A stretch of DNA of 53,138 bases from Verrucomicrobiales bacterium (GTDB lineage Bacteria > Verrucomicrobiota > Verrucomicrobiia > Limisphaerales > UBA9464): the NCBI GenBank assembly GCA_027489875.1, contig JAIXZE010000252.1, forward strand, positions 1-53,138, written 5' to 3'. The translations under genes were made by a program, and so were the position numbers. The number at the start of each line of letters is the position of its first letter. The stretch's first letter is position 1. Shown piece by piece: positions 9,291-17,260 of the stretch. Below the pieces are notes generated by a model, which was given only the letters and a program-made list of their open reading frames with translations, was not told the DNA's origin and ran no database searches.

Positions 9291-10163
9291 ATGCACATCA
9301 TCACCGACGAGCGTTGCCTGGAGTATCGGTCACCCGGGCATCCCGAACGTCCTACCCGGGTCAGCCGGACCATCGATCTGCTCAAGACACAGCAGGTGTT
9401 GTCGCTGGAATGGGTGAAGCCGGAACCCGCGACCGACGAAGTCCTCTTGCGGGCGCATCCGCAGGCCTACCTGGACCGCCTGTTGGTGGCCGAGGATTTT
9501 GATGGGGACACCGCCTTTCATCCCGGTATCGGCGATCACGCCCGACGGGGCGTGGGCGGAGCCTTGAAGGCCCTGGAACTGGCCCGTGCCGGGAAACCCG
9601 CGTTCAGCCTGCTGCGTCCTCCCGGTCACCATGCCACCCGCCAATCGGTGATGGGTTTCTGTTACCTGGGTTCCATCGCGATCGCTGCGCTCCACGCACG
9701 GGCCACGGGAGTGGAGCGCGTGGGCCTGTTCGATTTCGACGTGCACCACGGCAATGGCACCGAGGACATCATCAGCGGCAAGCCCGGCATCGTGTTCGCG
9801 TCGGTCCACCAGCATCCGTGTTATCCCGGTTCGGGCACGGCGGACGTCGGCGGCAATTGCTTCAACTTTCCCGTGGCCCCGAAAACACCGCGCGAACAGT
9901 GGCGCACCGTCCTGCGCAAGGCACTCGATCGCGTGCTGGAATCGAAGCCACAGGTCCTCGGGGTTTCGGCGGGCTTCGACGCCTACGTGCGGGATCCGCT
10001 GGCGAATGGAACCCTCGAACGGGAGGACTTCCATTGGATCGGCTCGCAGTTGCGCGAAACAAGATTGCCGGTGTTCAGCATCCTGGAAGGGGGCTATAGC
10101 CTCGATCTTCCGGACCTCGTCTACCACTACCTGCTCGGCCTCGAGGGCAAGCCGTTCAAGTGA
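9291..10163 (+). CDS. Histone deacetylase-family (acetoin utilisation/acetylpolyamine amidohydrolase-like) protein
   Basis: The 290-residue protein has the arginase/deacetylase fold signature. It has HPERPTR near the start (17-23), the paired catalytic histidines in PGHHA (111-115), zinc-binding DFDVHHGNG (148-156) and the terminal EGGYS (266-270) with the catalytic Tyr region. It is expected to be a zinc-dependent amidohydrolase removing acyl groups from lysine, polyamines or small amides. It starts 13 bases after the rhodanese gene. The natural substrate is not predictable here. Confidence 0.9.
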   Translation: MHIITDERCLEYRSPGHPERPTRVSRTIDLLKTQQVLSLEWVKPEPATDEVLLRAHPQAYLDRLLVAEDFDGDTAFHPGIGDHARRGVGGALKALELARAGKPAFSLLRPPGHHATRQSVMGFCYLGSIAIAALHARATGVERVGLFDFDVHHGNGTEDIISGKPGIVFASVHQHPCYPGSGTADVGGNCFNFPVAPKTPREQWRTVLRKALDRVLESKPQVLGVSAGFDAYVRDPLANGTLEREDFHWIGSQLRETRLPVFSILEGGYSLDLPDLVYHYLLGLEGKPFK

Positions 10164-10193
10164 TCCTGCATCGCGACACAAACGAACGATTCC

Positions 10194-10586
10194 ATGATTG
10201 AAACACGCATCCTGAACCCGCACTTGCTGGCGCTGTTGGCCCGCGTGCGACACACCAATCGCCTCGTCATCGCCGACGCCATGTTCCCATCGTGGCCGGA
10301 TATTCCCGAAGTCGATCTGTCGCTGGTGGCCGGGTTGCCAAGCATTCCCCAAGTATTGGCCGCAATCCGTGCGACCTGGCGACCGGGTGCCGTGTGGATG
10401 GCGTCGGAATTCAACCAGCACAATGATACTGTGATTCGCGCCGAGTTCGCGGAGGCGCTTGGAGCGGGATGCCCGATCGAGTTCGAACCGCACCTGCGCC
10501 TCAAGGAACGCGTGCCCGGTGCCACGGGATTGATCCGGACCGGTGAGATGCGGATTTACACCAACGTCGTGATGGAGTCCCGCTGA
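10194..10586 (+). CDS. RbsD/FucU family sugar mutarotase-like protein
   Basis: This 130-residue protein resembles RbsD (D-ribopyranase) and FucU (L-fucose mutarotase), which interconvert sugar anomers. His20 in RVRHTNRLVIADA aligns with the catalytic His20 of RbsD, followed by Asp28 and the typical FPSWPD loop. GEMRIYTNVVM near the C-terminus is characteristic of the FucU branch. It lies 30 bases downstream of the deacetylase-family gene. No sugar transporter or kinase is adjacent, so the sugar handled is unknown. Confidence 0.85.
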   Translation: MIETRILNPHLLALLARVRHTNRLVIADAMFPSWPDIPEVDLSLVAGLPSIPQVLAAIRATWRPGAVWMASEFNQHNDTVIRAEFAEALGAGCPIEFEPHLRLKERVPGATGLIRTGEMRIYTNVVMESR

Positions 10587-10787
10587 GCAGCGGGTGTGGA
10601 GCCTGGTCCGTCCACGCCTGGAGCGGTTTCTCGACGTCTTCGTTGGCTTGCGTGGGTCTTTTTCTTCGCCGTCAGCCTATCACCTTCCCGGAATAGGAGT
10701 TGTCGAACGTCAAGGCGCGTCCAAAGTCGGCGCATGGGAGAGTCGAATCCGGCGTGTGGAGCGGCAGCGAGGCGGCGGTGGATCCTG

Positions 10788-12425
10788 ATGACGTGGGTGG
10801 TCTGTTTCGAATTTTGGGCCATGGGTGCCCTTTTGGCATCCAACCCGGCGGCGGAAGCGGACACGGACCCGGCTCCCGCCGCCCGTGTGAGCTTCGAGAT
10901 TTCGATTCCGCCCGGCTTGCGCAACCTTCCCCATGATTCCCGGTTGCTGGTGGTGCTGGCTCCTCCGGGGCGCGGCGAACCACGGGAATCCATCGGCCGG
11001 TTGGGTGCGCAGGCCCCGACCCTGATGGGGGTCGATGTTCCGGCGGGTTCGAAGTCGGCGACGGTCCGTGTTGGCGAAGGTGCGGCGGTCTTTCCGTGGC
11101 GGGCACTCGGGGAGTTGCCTGCCCGCACGTATGCGGCTCAGGCGGTATTCATGACGAACCGCGACCTGTGGTTCCCGGCCGCCCCGGGGAACCCGTATTC
11201 CGAGCCTCGCACGGTTACGGTGGACGTGCGGCAGAAGACATCGATTGCCCTGACTCTGGAAGCGACGGAACCTGTCGAGTCCCTCCCAACGGAGGCTGGG
11301 TTGGTTCGGTACCGGAAGATACGGTCTGAGAAGCTGAGCCGCTTCTGGGGGCGCGACATGTTCCTCCGGGTAGGTGTTGTCCTCCCGCGTTCATGGGAGA
11401 CGGAGACCGGACGAAGATTTCCCTTGGTGATCGACATCGGGGGGTACGCCAGCCGCTTTACCCGTGCGTCTGGAATGATGCGGGAAAGGTCGGGATGGCG
11501 AACGGCCTGGATGGCTCCGGACGCGCCGCAGATGATCTGGGTGACGCTGGATGGGGCGGGGCCACTCGGTGATCCATATCAGGTGGATTCGGCCAACCAC
11601 GGCCCGTATGGCGCCGCGCTGGTCGAGGAGGTATTGCCTGCGTTGGAGCACGAGTTCCGGGCCATCGGCCAACCATGGGCTCGCTTCACCACCGGCGGTT
11701 CGACAGGAGGGTGGGTTTCCTTCGCCCTTCAAGTGTTGTACCCGGATGTTTTCGGTGGCTGTTGGAGTGGCTTTCCCGATCCGCTCGACTTCCGCGATTT
11801 CCAGTTGGTGGACCTGTACCGCGATACCAACGCCTTCGTGAATGTGGACGGCTTCGAGCGCCCCAGTTCGCGCACGTTGCGGGGAGACGTGAAGTTCACC
11901 ATGCGCCACGAGGTCCAGTATGAAAACGTCCTCGGACTTGGGGACTCGTATACCCGGAGTGGCGGCCAATGGGGCGCATGGAATGCGACCTTCGCGCCGA
12001 GAGGCGAGACCGGACAACCCGTACCGGGATGGGATCCAAGGACCGGAGCGCTCGCATCGGGCATCGGTGAATCCTGGCACCGATGGGACATGCGTCGGTT
12101 GATGGAGGAAAACTGGGAAACGCTCGCTCCGAAACTCGACGGAAAACTGAAGGTCTGGGTGGGTGAGGCGGATGAGTATTTCCTGAACAATGCCGTTCAC
12201 CGGATGGACGATTTCCTCAAAAAGGCAACGCCTTCAGTCAACGCCCGGTTCGAGTATGGACCGGGGCAGCCTCATGGATGGAACCCGCGTTCGCCCGCAG
12301 CCGTGTTGAAGGAAATGCAGGACGCGGCGGATCGCGGAGCTCCGAAGGAAACGGGGCGCGAGGCATACTTCCGGACCCGCTTCCTCCATGGCGCTGCCTG
12401 CGTCCATTGCAAAGGTGGGCGTTGA
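10788..12425 (+). CDS. Secreted alpha/beta-hydrolase (putative esterase-like) protein
   Basis: From ATG 10788 the 545-residue product starts with a signal peptide-like stretch (MTWVVCFEFWAMGALLASNP). An N-terminal beta-rich domain covers about 30-190 and an esterase-like alpha/beta-hydrolase domain follows. The nucleophile elbow is GGSTGG with Ser305, the candidate acid lies in WVGEADEYF, and the candidate base is His496 in GPGQPHGWNP. The arrangement recalls the putative esterase (esterase D/enterochelin esterase-like) family. The product ends with CVHCKGGR, an unusual CxxC tail for a secreted hydrolase. The frame is open to a GTG at 10596, whose N-terminus also has a hydrophobic stretch, so the start is uncertain. 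The 200 bases before it contain no other gene. Confidence 0.7.
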   Translation: MTWVVCFEFWAMGALLASNPAAEADTDPAPAARVSFEISIPPGLRNLPHDSRLLVVLAPPGRGEPRESIGRLGAQAPTLMGVDVPAGSKSATVRVGEGAAVFPWRALGELPARTYAAQAVFMTNRDLWFPAAPGNPYSEPRTVTVDVRQKTSIALTLEATEPVESLPTEAGLVRYRKIRSEKLSRFWGRDMFLRVGVVLPRSWETETGRRFPLVIDIGGYASRFTRASGMMRERSGWRTAWMAPDAPQMIWVTLDGAGPLGDPYQVDSANHGPYGAALVEEVLPALEHEFRAIGQPWARFTTGGSTGGWVSFALQVLYPDVFGGCWSGFPDPLDFRDFQLVDLYRDTNAFVNVDGFERPSSRTLRGDVKFTMRHEVQYENVLGLGDSYTRSGGQWGAWNATFAPRGETGQPVPGWDPRTGALASGIGESWHRWDMRRLMEENWETLAPKLDGKLKVWVGEADEYFLNNAVHRMDDFLKKATPSVNARFEYGPGQPHGWNPRSPAAVLKEMQDAADRGAPKETGREAYFRTRFLHGAACVHCKGGR

Positions 12426-12453
12426 CGGGGGAAGGGAACGGGCGCACCGCGAA

Positions 12454-12518
12454 GGGCGCATCTTGACACTGCCCCGCATGAAACGGGGTGGCGACGTCCT
12501 CGTCGCCGTTCTCAAATC
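12454..12518. repeat. Palindromic REP/MITE-like repeat, copy B (left half only)
   Basis: It begins with the terminal sequence GGGCGCATCTTGACAC (12454-12469) and continues through GGCGACGTCCTCGTCGCC (about 12490-12507), then stops matching. The right half seen in copies A and D is missing. It lies between the convergent 3-prime ends of the esterase-like gene and the RelE-like gene. Confidence 0.8.
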
Positions 12519-12546
12519 GGGCAGCCTCGGGTTGCCCTCAGGGCGT

Positions 12547-12897
12547 TCAGCGCGCGCGCTCGATCATTTCCCAGAACTTGGGATTGTCTTGAAGCTGTTC
12601 GTCCTCGCCCGTGGGCAGGTTGGATCGGAAGAGGAAGTCGCGGACGGTGTTCCGGCTGAGGATACGGTGCACGACGATGCCCAGAACATGACGTTCGAAG
12701 TAGAGGCGGTAGTCGCCAAGTCGGTAACGCGTCAGGGTGCGGCCATCCCGGGTGAGGCTGCCGAAATGGGAGTCCTCGCGTTGCAGTTCCTGCGGCAAGC
12801 CGCGGAATTGACCCAGGATATGCAGTTGAAGATCCCGCGGGAGCTTCGCGAGCTCCGCGGCACTGGTCGGATTGAAGATGATCTGGAACGGCTGCAT
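12547..12897 (-). CDS. RelE/ParE-superfamily toxin-like protein without an adjacent antitoxin
   Basis: The 116-residue protein has the layout of RelE-type mRNA interferases or related fold members: an N-terminal helical part (AAELAKLPRDLQLHILGQF), then RDGRTLTRYRLGDYRLYFER and VHRILSRNTVRDFLFRS near the C-terminus. Most such proteins are encoded with a small antitoxin, but upstream is the purine nucleoside phosphorylase stop only 57 bases away, and downstream is repeat copy B. No reading frame for an antitoxin fits either side. It could be cotranscribed with punA. It may be a solitary, possibly domesticated, member. Toxicity is not shown by sequence. Confidence 0.7.
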   Translation of the reverse strand: MQPFQIIFNPTSAAELAKLPRDLQLHILGQFRGLPQELQREDSHFGSLTRDGRTLTRYRLGDYRLYFERHVLGIVVHRILSRNTVRDFLFRSNLPTGEDEQLQDNPKFWEMIERAR

Positions 12898-12954
12898 CCG
12901 CGTCCAGTGTCAGGGCTCGGGGCTGGGCAGGCAAGAGCGGGCTCGAACCGCGGC

Positions 12955-13782
12955 TCAGCCCTGAATCCACGCCTCAACCAGACGTGTGGCCCTCGGGGCA
13001 ACCTCGCGTGCGACGTCGAGGACTTCCCCGTGAGACAGTGATTGATTCGGTCCCGCCAATCCGGCCGCGACATTCGTGATGCAACTCAAGCCCGCTACAC
13101 GCATTCCGCACTGCCGTGCCACGATGGCCTCGGGAACCGTGCTCATCCCGACGACATCCGCCCCCAGTGTCCGGAAAGCGCGGATTTCAGCCGGGGTTTC
13201 AAAGGACGGGCCGGAAACGGCCAGATAAACGCCTTCGCGGATCCGCATTCCCAGGTTCTTCGCGACGCGCAGCATTCTGCTCCGAAGCTCGGGATCGTAC
13301 GCGGCCGTCATGTCCACAAAGCGCTCGCGTCCCGTCGCAAGGGGGCCTCGAAGCGGATTTGTCCCGAGGAAATTGATGTGATCCGAAATGGCGACGAAAT
13401 CGCCAGGCTTGAGACCACGTCGGATCCCACCCGCTGCATTGGTCAGCAGCAGATCCCTGATGCCGAGAGCCGCGAGAACGCGGGTTGAAAAGGTCACGGT
13501 GGACATGTCGAAACCCTCGTAGAAATGGGCTCGGCCGGCCAACACCGCGACCTCGATGCCGTGCCAGCGCCCGAGGATCAATTGGCCGGAGTGTCCCTTC
13601 ACGCCGCCGACGGGAAAGCCCGGAATCTCCGAGTAGGGGATGGTACAGGCGTCTGGAATGGCCTCCGCAATCGGGCCAAACCCGGAGCCCAGGACGATGC
13701 CTACTCCGGGTGCAGTGGGGTGTCTTCGTCGGATCCACCGGGCAGCCTGGACTGGATCCAGGGAAGGGGAGCGTCGATTCAT
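12955..13782 (-). CDS. punA: Purine nucleoside phosphorylase
   Basis: This 275-residue protein matches trimeric PNP, which phosphorolyses inosine, guanosine and deoxy forms in purine salvage. Hallmarks are GIVLGSGFGPIAE at the phosphate site, PGFPVGGVKGHSGQL, GRAHFYEG, TNAAGGIRRGLKPGDFV, SGPSFETPAEIRAF and GADVVGMSTVPE. The ATG at 13782 (MNRRSPSL) is preferred over a GTG three codons earlier. It is transcribed divergently from the Tat-exported oxidoreductase gene and leads into the RelE-like gene. Confidence 0.93.
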   Translation of the reverse strand: MNRRSPSLDPVQAARWIRRRHPTAPGVGIVLGSGFGPIAEAIPDACTIPYSEIPGFPVGGVKGHSGQLILGRWHGIEVAVLAGRAHFYEGFDMSTVTFSTRVLAALGIRDLLLTNAAGGIRRGLKPGDFVAISDHINFLGTNPLRGPLATGRERFVDMTAAYDPELRSRMLRVAKNLGMRIREGVYLAVSGPSFETPAEIRAFRTLGADVVGMSTVPEAIVARQCGMRVAGLSCITNVAAGLAGPNQSLSHGEVLDVAREVAPRATRLVEAWIQG

Positions 13783-13967
13783 CGTGACCACAGGGTGGAC
13801 CGGATCGGGGTGGATTGCCCAGTGCAGGAACGACGTGAGGTGAAAGGCATGCAGTTGCTTCAGGGCAGGGGAAGCAGGGCAGGGCAGCGCTTCGAACTTG
13901 GAGGGGTTTGAGGATCAGCTGCCTCTTGGCAGTGATGATTCCACCGGGCACTGTCGTCGCATTCCAC

Positions 13968-15299
13968 ATGAGTGACGAACGATCCTCCGGGCAAGATCTG
14001 AACCGCCGCCATTTCTTCAAGGCAGGCTCCTTTGCGACGGTCATGGCCGCCATGGGCGGAATCCCCCTGACCGCCCAGGAAGCCGCGAAACTGGAAACGG
14101 CCGACGCCAAGGTCTTGCCGCCGCCCAAGGTCGATCCCAACTACAAGGAAAAGCCTCCGGGGCCACCTGTGCGTTGTGGCGTCATCGGCCTCGGAACGCA
14201 GGGCCGCGACATCCTGACGACCCTGGCGAAGTTGCCAAACGGTCCTGTCACGGCGATTTGCGACAACTACAAGGCCGCCTTCCGGAGGGCCGCAGAGGCA
14301 GCGCCCAATGCCAAACAGCACGCTGATTATCGGGAGTTGATCGCCAATCCCGAGGTCCAGGCCGTGATCGTGGCCACCCCCACCCATCTCCATCGGGAAA
14401 TTGCCGTGGCCGCCATGCAGGCCGGAAAGCATGTGTATGTGGAGGCCCCCCTCGCGCACACGATTGATGATGCGCGCGCCATCACCACCGCCGCGAAGGG
14501 ACTTCCGAAAGGCCAGATCTTCCAAGCCGGACTCCAACTGCGGGAGAACCCGCAACATCATCATGTCCTGAAGTTTGTGAGGACTGCGGCTACCGGCAAA
14601 CTTGCGGTCTCACGCGGCCAATTCAACCGGAAGCAAAGTTGGCGCCGCTCATCCCCCAACGGAGACCGGGAGCGCGCCCTCAATTGGCGGCTTTACAAGG
14701 AAACGTCCATCGGACTCCCCGGTGAGATCGGGATCCACAGCCTGGATACGGCCTGTTGGTTCAACGACAAGGTTCCCGTCGCTGTCTCTGGCTTCGGAGG
14801 CATCCTTCAGTGGCAGGACGACCGCGAAGTGGCCGATACCGTGACCGTCATCCTCGAGTTCGCGGGAGGCCTGCGCCATTCCTTTACCTCAACGTTGGCC
14901 AACTCCTTCGAAGGGGAACACGATGTCTTTTACGGCTCGGATGCCGCCGTGCTGATCCGCGACAACAAGGCGTGGATGTTCAAGGAAACGGATGCCCCGC
15001 TCCTTGGTTGGGAGGTCTACGCTCGAAAGGACGACTTCCTCAACGACTCGGGCATCGCATTGGTGGCGAATGCCACGAAGATCCTCGCCCAAGGCAAGAA
15101 GCCCGCCGAAGCCGCCTCCCAGACCGAACCACCACTCCAGTTCGCGCTCGGGCGCTTCATCGAGCACATCAACGAAGGCACCGCGCCTGACGCAGGTTGG
15201 AAGGCCGGTTACCAAGCCACCGTGGTGGCCATCAAGTCGCACGAGGCGGTTCAATCCGGGACGCGGATTACCCTGGATCCGGCCTGGTTCCAGGTCTGA
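13968..15299 (+). CDS. Tat-exported Gfo/Idh/MocA family oxidoreductase
   Basis: The 443-residue protein begins with a twin-arginine leader, NRRHFFKAG (R13, R14), followed by a hydrophobic stretch, so it is probably exported folded with its nucleotide bound. The Rossmann motif GLGTQG is at 74-79, and the C-terminal alpha/beta domain typical of Gfo/Idh/MocA follows. The usual EKP motif, whose Lys contacts cofactor and substrate, reads EAP (159-161). This raises doubt over normal dehydrogenase chemistry. The downstream helix and [21 protein letters not shown] segment fit the family as found in Planctomycetes and Verrucomicrobia. ATG 13968 is chosen because it places the Tat motif correctly; an upstream start at 13908 adds only unrelated residues. 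The sugar substrate is unknown. Confidence 0.87.
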   Translation: MSDERSSGQDLNRRHFFKAGSFATVMAAMGGIPLTAQEAAKLETADAKVLPPPKVDPNYKEKPPGPPVRCGVIGLGTQGRDILTTLAKLPNGPVTAICDNYKAAFRRAAEAAPNAKQHADYRELIANPEVQAVIVATPTHLHREIAVAAMQAGKHVYVEAPLAHTIDDARAITTAAKGLPKGQIFQAGLQLRENPQHHHVLKFVRTAATGKLAVSRGQFNRKQSWRRSSPNGDRERALNWRLYKETSIGLPGEIGIHSLDTACWFNDKVPVAVSGFGGILQWQDDREVADTVTVILEFAGGLRHSFTSTLANSFEGEHDVFYGSDAAVLIRDNKAWMFKETDAPLLGWEVYARKDDFLNDSGIALVANATKILAQGKKPAEAASQTEPPLQFALGRFIEHINEGTAPDAGWKAGYQATVVAIKSHEAVQSGTRITLDPAWFQV

Positions 15300-15385
15300 G
15301 CGCGGGATTCCTGGAGCGGTCCAGAGGTCCGCACGGAATTTCGTGTGGGCCATCGGCACACGGTAGGCTAGAAGGCCGCATCAGC

Positions 15386-16180
15386 ATGCGACAATACCAC
15401 GACCTTCTGCGGCAGGTTCTCGATTCGGGGCAATTCAAGGCCGATCGCACCGGCACGGGGACCTACAGCCTGTTCGGGGCCCAATGTCGTTATCGGCTTG
15501 CTGACGGCTTTCCCTTGGTCACCACCAAGAAGGTCCACATCCGATCCATCATCTACGAACTCCTCTGGTTTTTGCGCGGAGAAACCAACGTGCGATGGCT
15601 GCAGGAGCGCGGCGTCACCATCTGGGACGAATGGGCTCGTCCCGATGGAAGTCTGGGAAGGGTTTATGGGGCGCAATGGACTGACTGGCGGGGGGAAAAG
15701 GGCGTGTCGATCAACCAGATCGATTGGGTTGTACGCGAGATCCGTCGTAACCCGGACAGCCGTCGGTTGCTGGTGACGGCATGGAACCCTGCGGAAATCG
15801 GGGACATGGCCCTGCCGCCCTGCCACACGCTCTTCCAGTTCTACGTGTCGGGGGGGAAACTGAGTTGTCAGCTCTACCAGCGCAGCGCGGACCTGTTCCT
15901 CGGGGTGCCATTCAACATCGCCAGCTATGCCTTGCTAACCCACATGGTCGCTCAGGTGACCGGCCTTGGCGTTGGTGATTTCGTCCACACGATGGGTGAC
16001 GTCCACATCTACGCGAACCACGTGGAACAGGTGAAATTGCAACTGAGCCGCGAGCCGCGGGCGTTGCCCACGCTGCGGTTGGATCCGGCCCGGCGTGAAC
16101 TCGAAGAATTTGTCTTCGAGGACATCACCCTCGAGGGATACGACCCTCATCCTGCGATCAAGGCACCCGTCGCCATTTGA
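15386..16180 (+). CDS. thyA: Thymidylate synthase
   Basis: The 264-residue protein is the same length as E. coli ThyA and makes dTMP from dUMP with methylene-tetrahydrofolate. The catalytic Cys is C146 in [12 protein letters not shown]. Other signatures are [24 protein letters not shown] [12 protein letters not shown], the [10 protein letters not shown] segment and [15 protein letters not shown]. The frame is open upstream into the preceding gene, but the family start is the ATG at 15386. No dihydrofolate reductase gene follows; instead there is a 441-base gap before the respiratory operon. Confidence 0.97.
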   Translation: MRQYHDLLRQVLDSGQFKADRTGTGTYSLFGAQCRYRLADGFPLVTTKKVHIRSIIYELLWFLRGETNVRWLQERGVTIWDEWARPDGSLGRVYGAQWTDWRGEKGVSINQIDWVVREIRRNPDSRRLLVTAWNPAEIGDMALPPCHTLFQFYVSGGKLSCQLYQRSADLFLGVPFNIASYALLTHMVAQVTGLGVGDFVHTMGDVHIYANHVEQVKLQLSREPRALPTLRLDPARRELEEFVFEDITLEGYDPHPAIKAPVAI

Positions 16181-16621
16181 CAGGCGCGCACAAGGGCGCG
16201 GAGGCCGTCACAGCCTTGATGGAATTCTTTGGAGAGGTCCGTGATTTGCTAATTAAGTCGTAAGAATCTAATGATTAATTACTTGGGAATTAGTCTGATG
16301 CGGTTCCACAAGAGGGAATCTTCGTTCCTCCGGAACCGATGCTTGCGTCACAGGGGGAGCTTGTGATTTTTTTCACGAGTCGTTGGTGCATCTGCGGAAA
16401 GAGGTCACTACCGGGTTCGCTGGAAGCTAATGCGGTGAATCACCGAAGCGAAAGACGTCCATGGCAAGGAGAAGACGCTTGCGATGGCGTGTTTCGTTGG
16501 TAGAGACAAGGCGTTCTGTAGGGCAACTAATGGTGCGGGGATGGCAATCCGGTTAAATCAAGTTTGCTAATTCCTGCGTCGCCTCCAAGAGGCTCCGGGA
16601 GACTGAGCGGAAAGGTTGAGC
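16181..16621. other. Long AT-richer leader region before the ACIII-cbb3 operon
   Basis: No gene is visible in these 441 bases. The section 16245-16320 is clearly richer in A and T than its surroundings. TTTGCTAATT occurs twice (16245-16254 and 16563-16572). A near-palindrome CGGTGA-A-TCACCG lies at 16433-16445. The last bases before actA contain AAAGG (16611-16615), a plausible ribosome-binding site. The length and base composition suggest that the operon promoter and its control sites are here. Confidence 0.5.
16246..16274 (+). promoter_or_regulatory. Candidate sigma70-type promoter for the respiratory operon
   Basis: TTGCTA (16246-16251) and TAATGA (16269-16274) are separated by 17 bases and sit in the AT-rich part of the leader. 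Both hexamers depart from consensus, so this is a suggestion. If real, the transcript would have an untranslated leader of about 340 bases before actA. Confidence 0.3.
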
Positions 16622-17260
16622 ATGTCGGATATCTTCCCAAAGTGGACGAATCAGCTGCCGATTATGGCAGGTATCGCTGCGGCTGTTTTAGGCGCAACGG
16701 CTCTCGCCGGCATTACCTATTACGTCACGCCGAAGTACACGCGCGTCGGCTATCAGCCGAAACAGCCCGTGGCCTTCTCTCACTCGATCCACGTCGACCA
16801 GTTGAATCTGGATTGCCGCTACTGCCACAACGGTGTTGAGAAGTCCTGGTTCTCCAACATCCCTTCCTCCTCGACGTGCATGAACTGCCACGGTCAGGTC
16901 CGGAAGGACTCCGAGAAACTGGCGTTGGTCCGTGAGTCCTACGCTTCCGGAAAGCCGATCTCGTGGGTGCAGATCCACAAGGTTCCGGACTACGTCTACT
17001 TCAACCATTCCGTGCACGTGAATCGCGGCATCAGTTGCGTTCACTGTCACGGTGAGATCAACAAGATGGATGAGGTTTACCACGCCAAGCCGCTATCCAT
17101 GAGCTTTTGCCTCGATTGCCATCGTGAACCCGAAAAGTTCGTTCGTCCGAACGAACTGGTCACGAAGTTGGATTGGAAGAACGAAGGGTTTGATGGAAAG
17201 AAGGCCGTTCACGATTGGAAGATCCAGCCCGGCCAGAGCTGTTCCACCTGTCACCGCTGA
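16622..17260 (+). CDS. actA: ACIII pentahaem cytochrome c subunit ActA
   Basis: The 212-residue protein has one N-terminal membrane anchor (about 13-36) and five CxxCH haem sites: CRYCH, CMNCH, CVHCH, CLDCH and CSTCH. This is the layout of the multihaem ActA subunit of alternative complex III, which accepts electrons on the periplasmic side. It is the first gene of the operon and is preceded by AAAGG. Its stop overlaps the actB start by one base (TGATG), implying translational coupling. A TTG two codons upstream of ATG 16622 is less likely. Confidence 0.93.
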   Translation: MSDIFPKWTNQLPIMAGIAAAVLGATALAGITYYVTPKYTRVGYQPKQPVAFSHSIHVDQLNLDCRYCHNGVEKSWFSNIPSSSTCMNCHGQVRKDSEKLALVRESYASGKPISWVQIHKVPDYVYFNHSVHVNRGISCVHCHGEINKMDEVYHAKPLSMSFCLDCHREPEKFVRPNELVTKLDWKNEGFDGKKAVHDWKIQPGQSCSTCHR

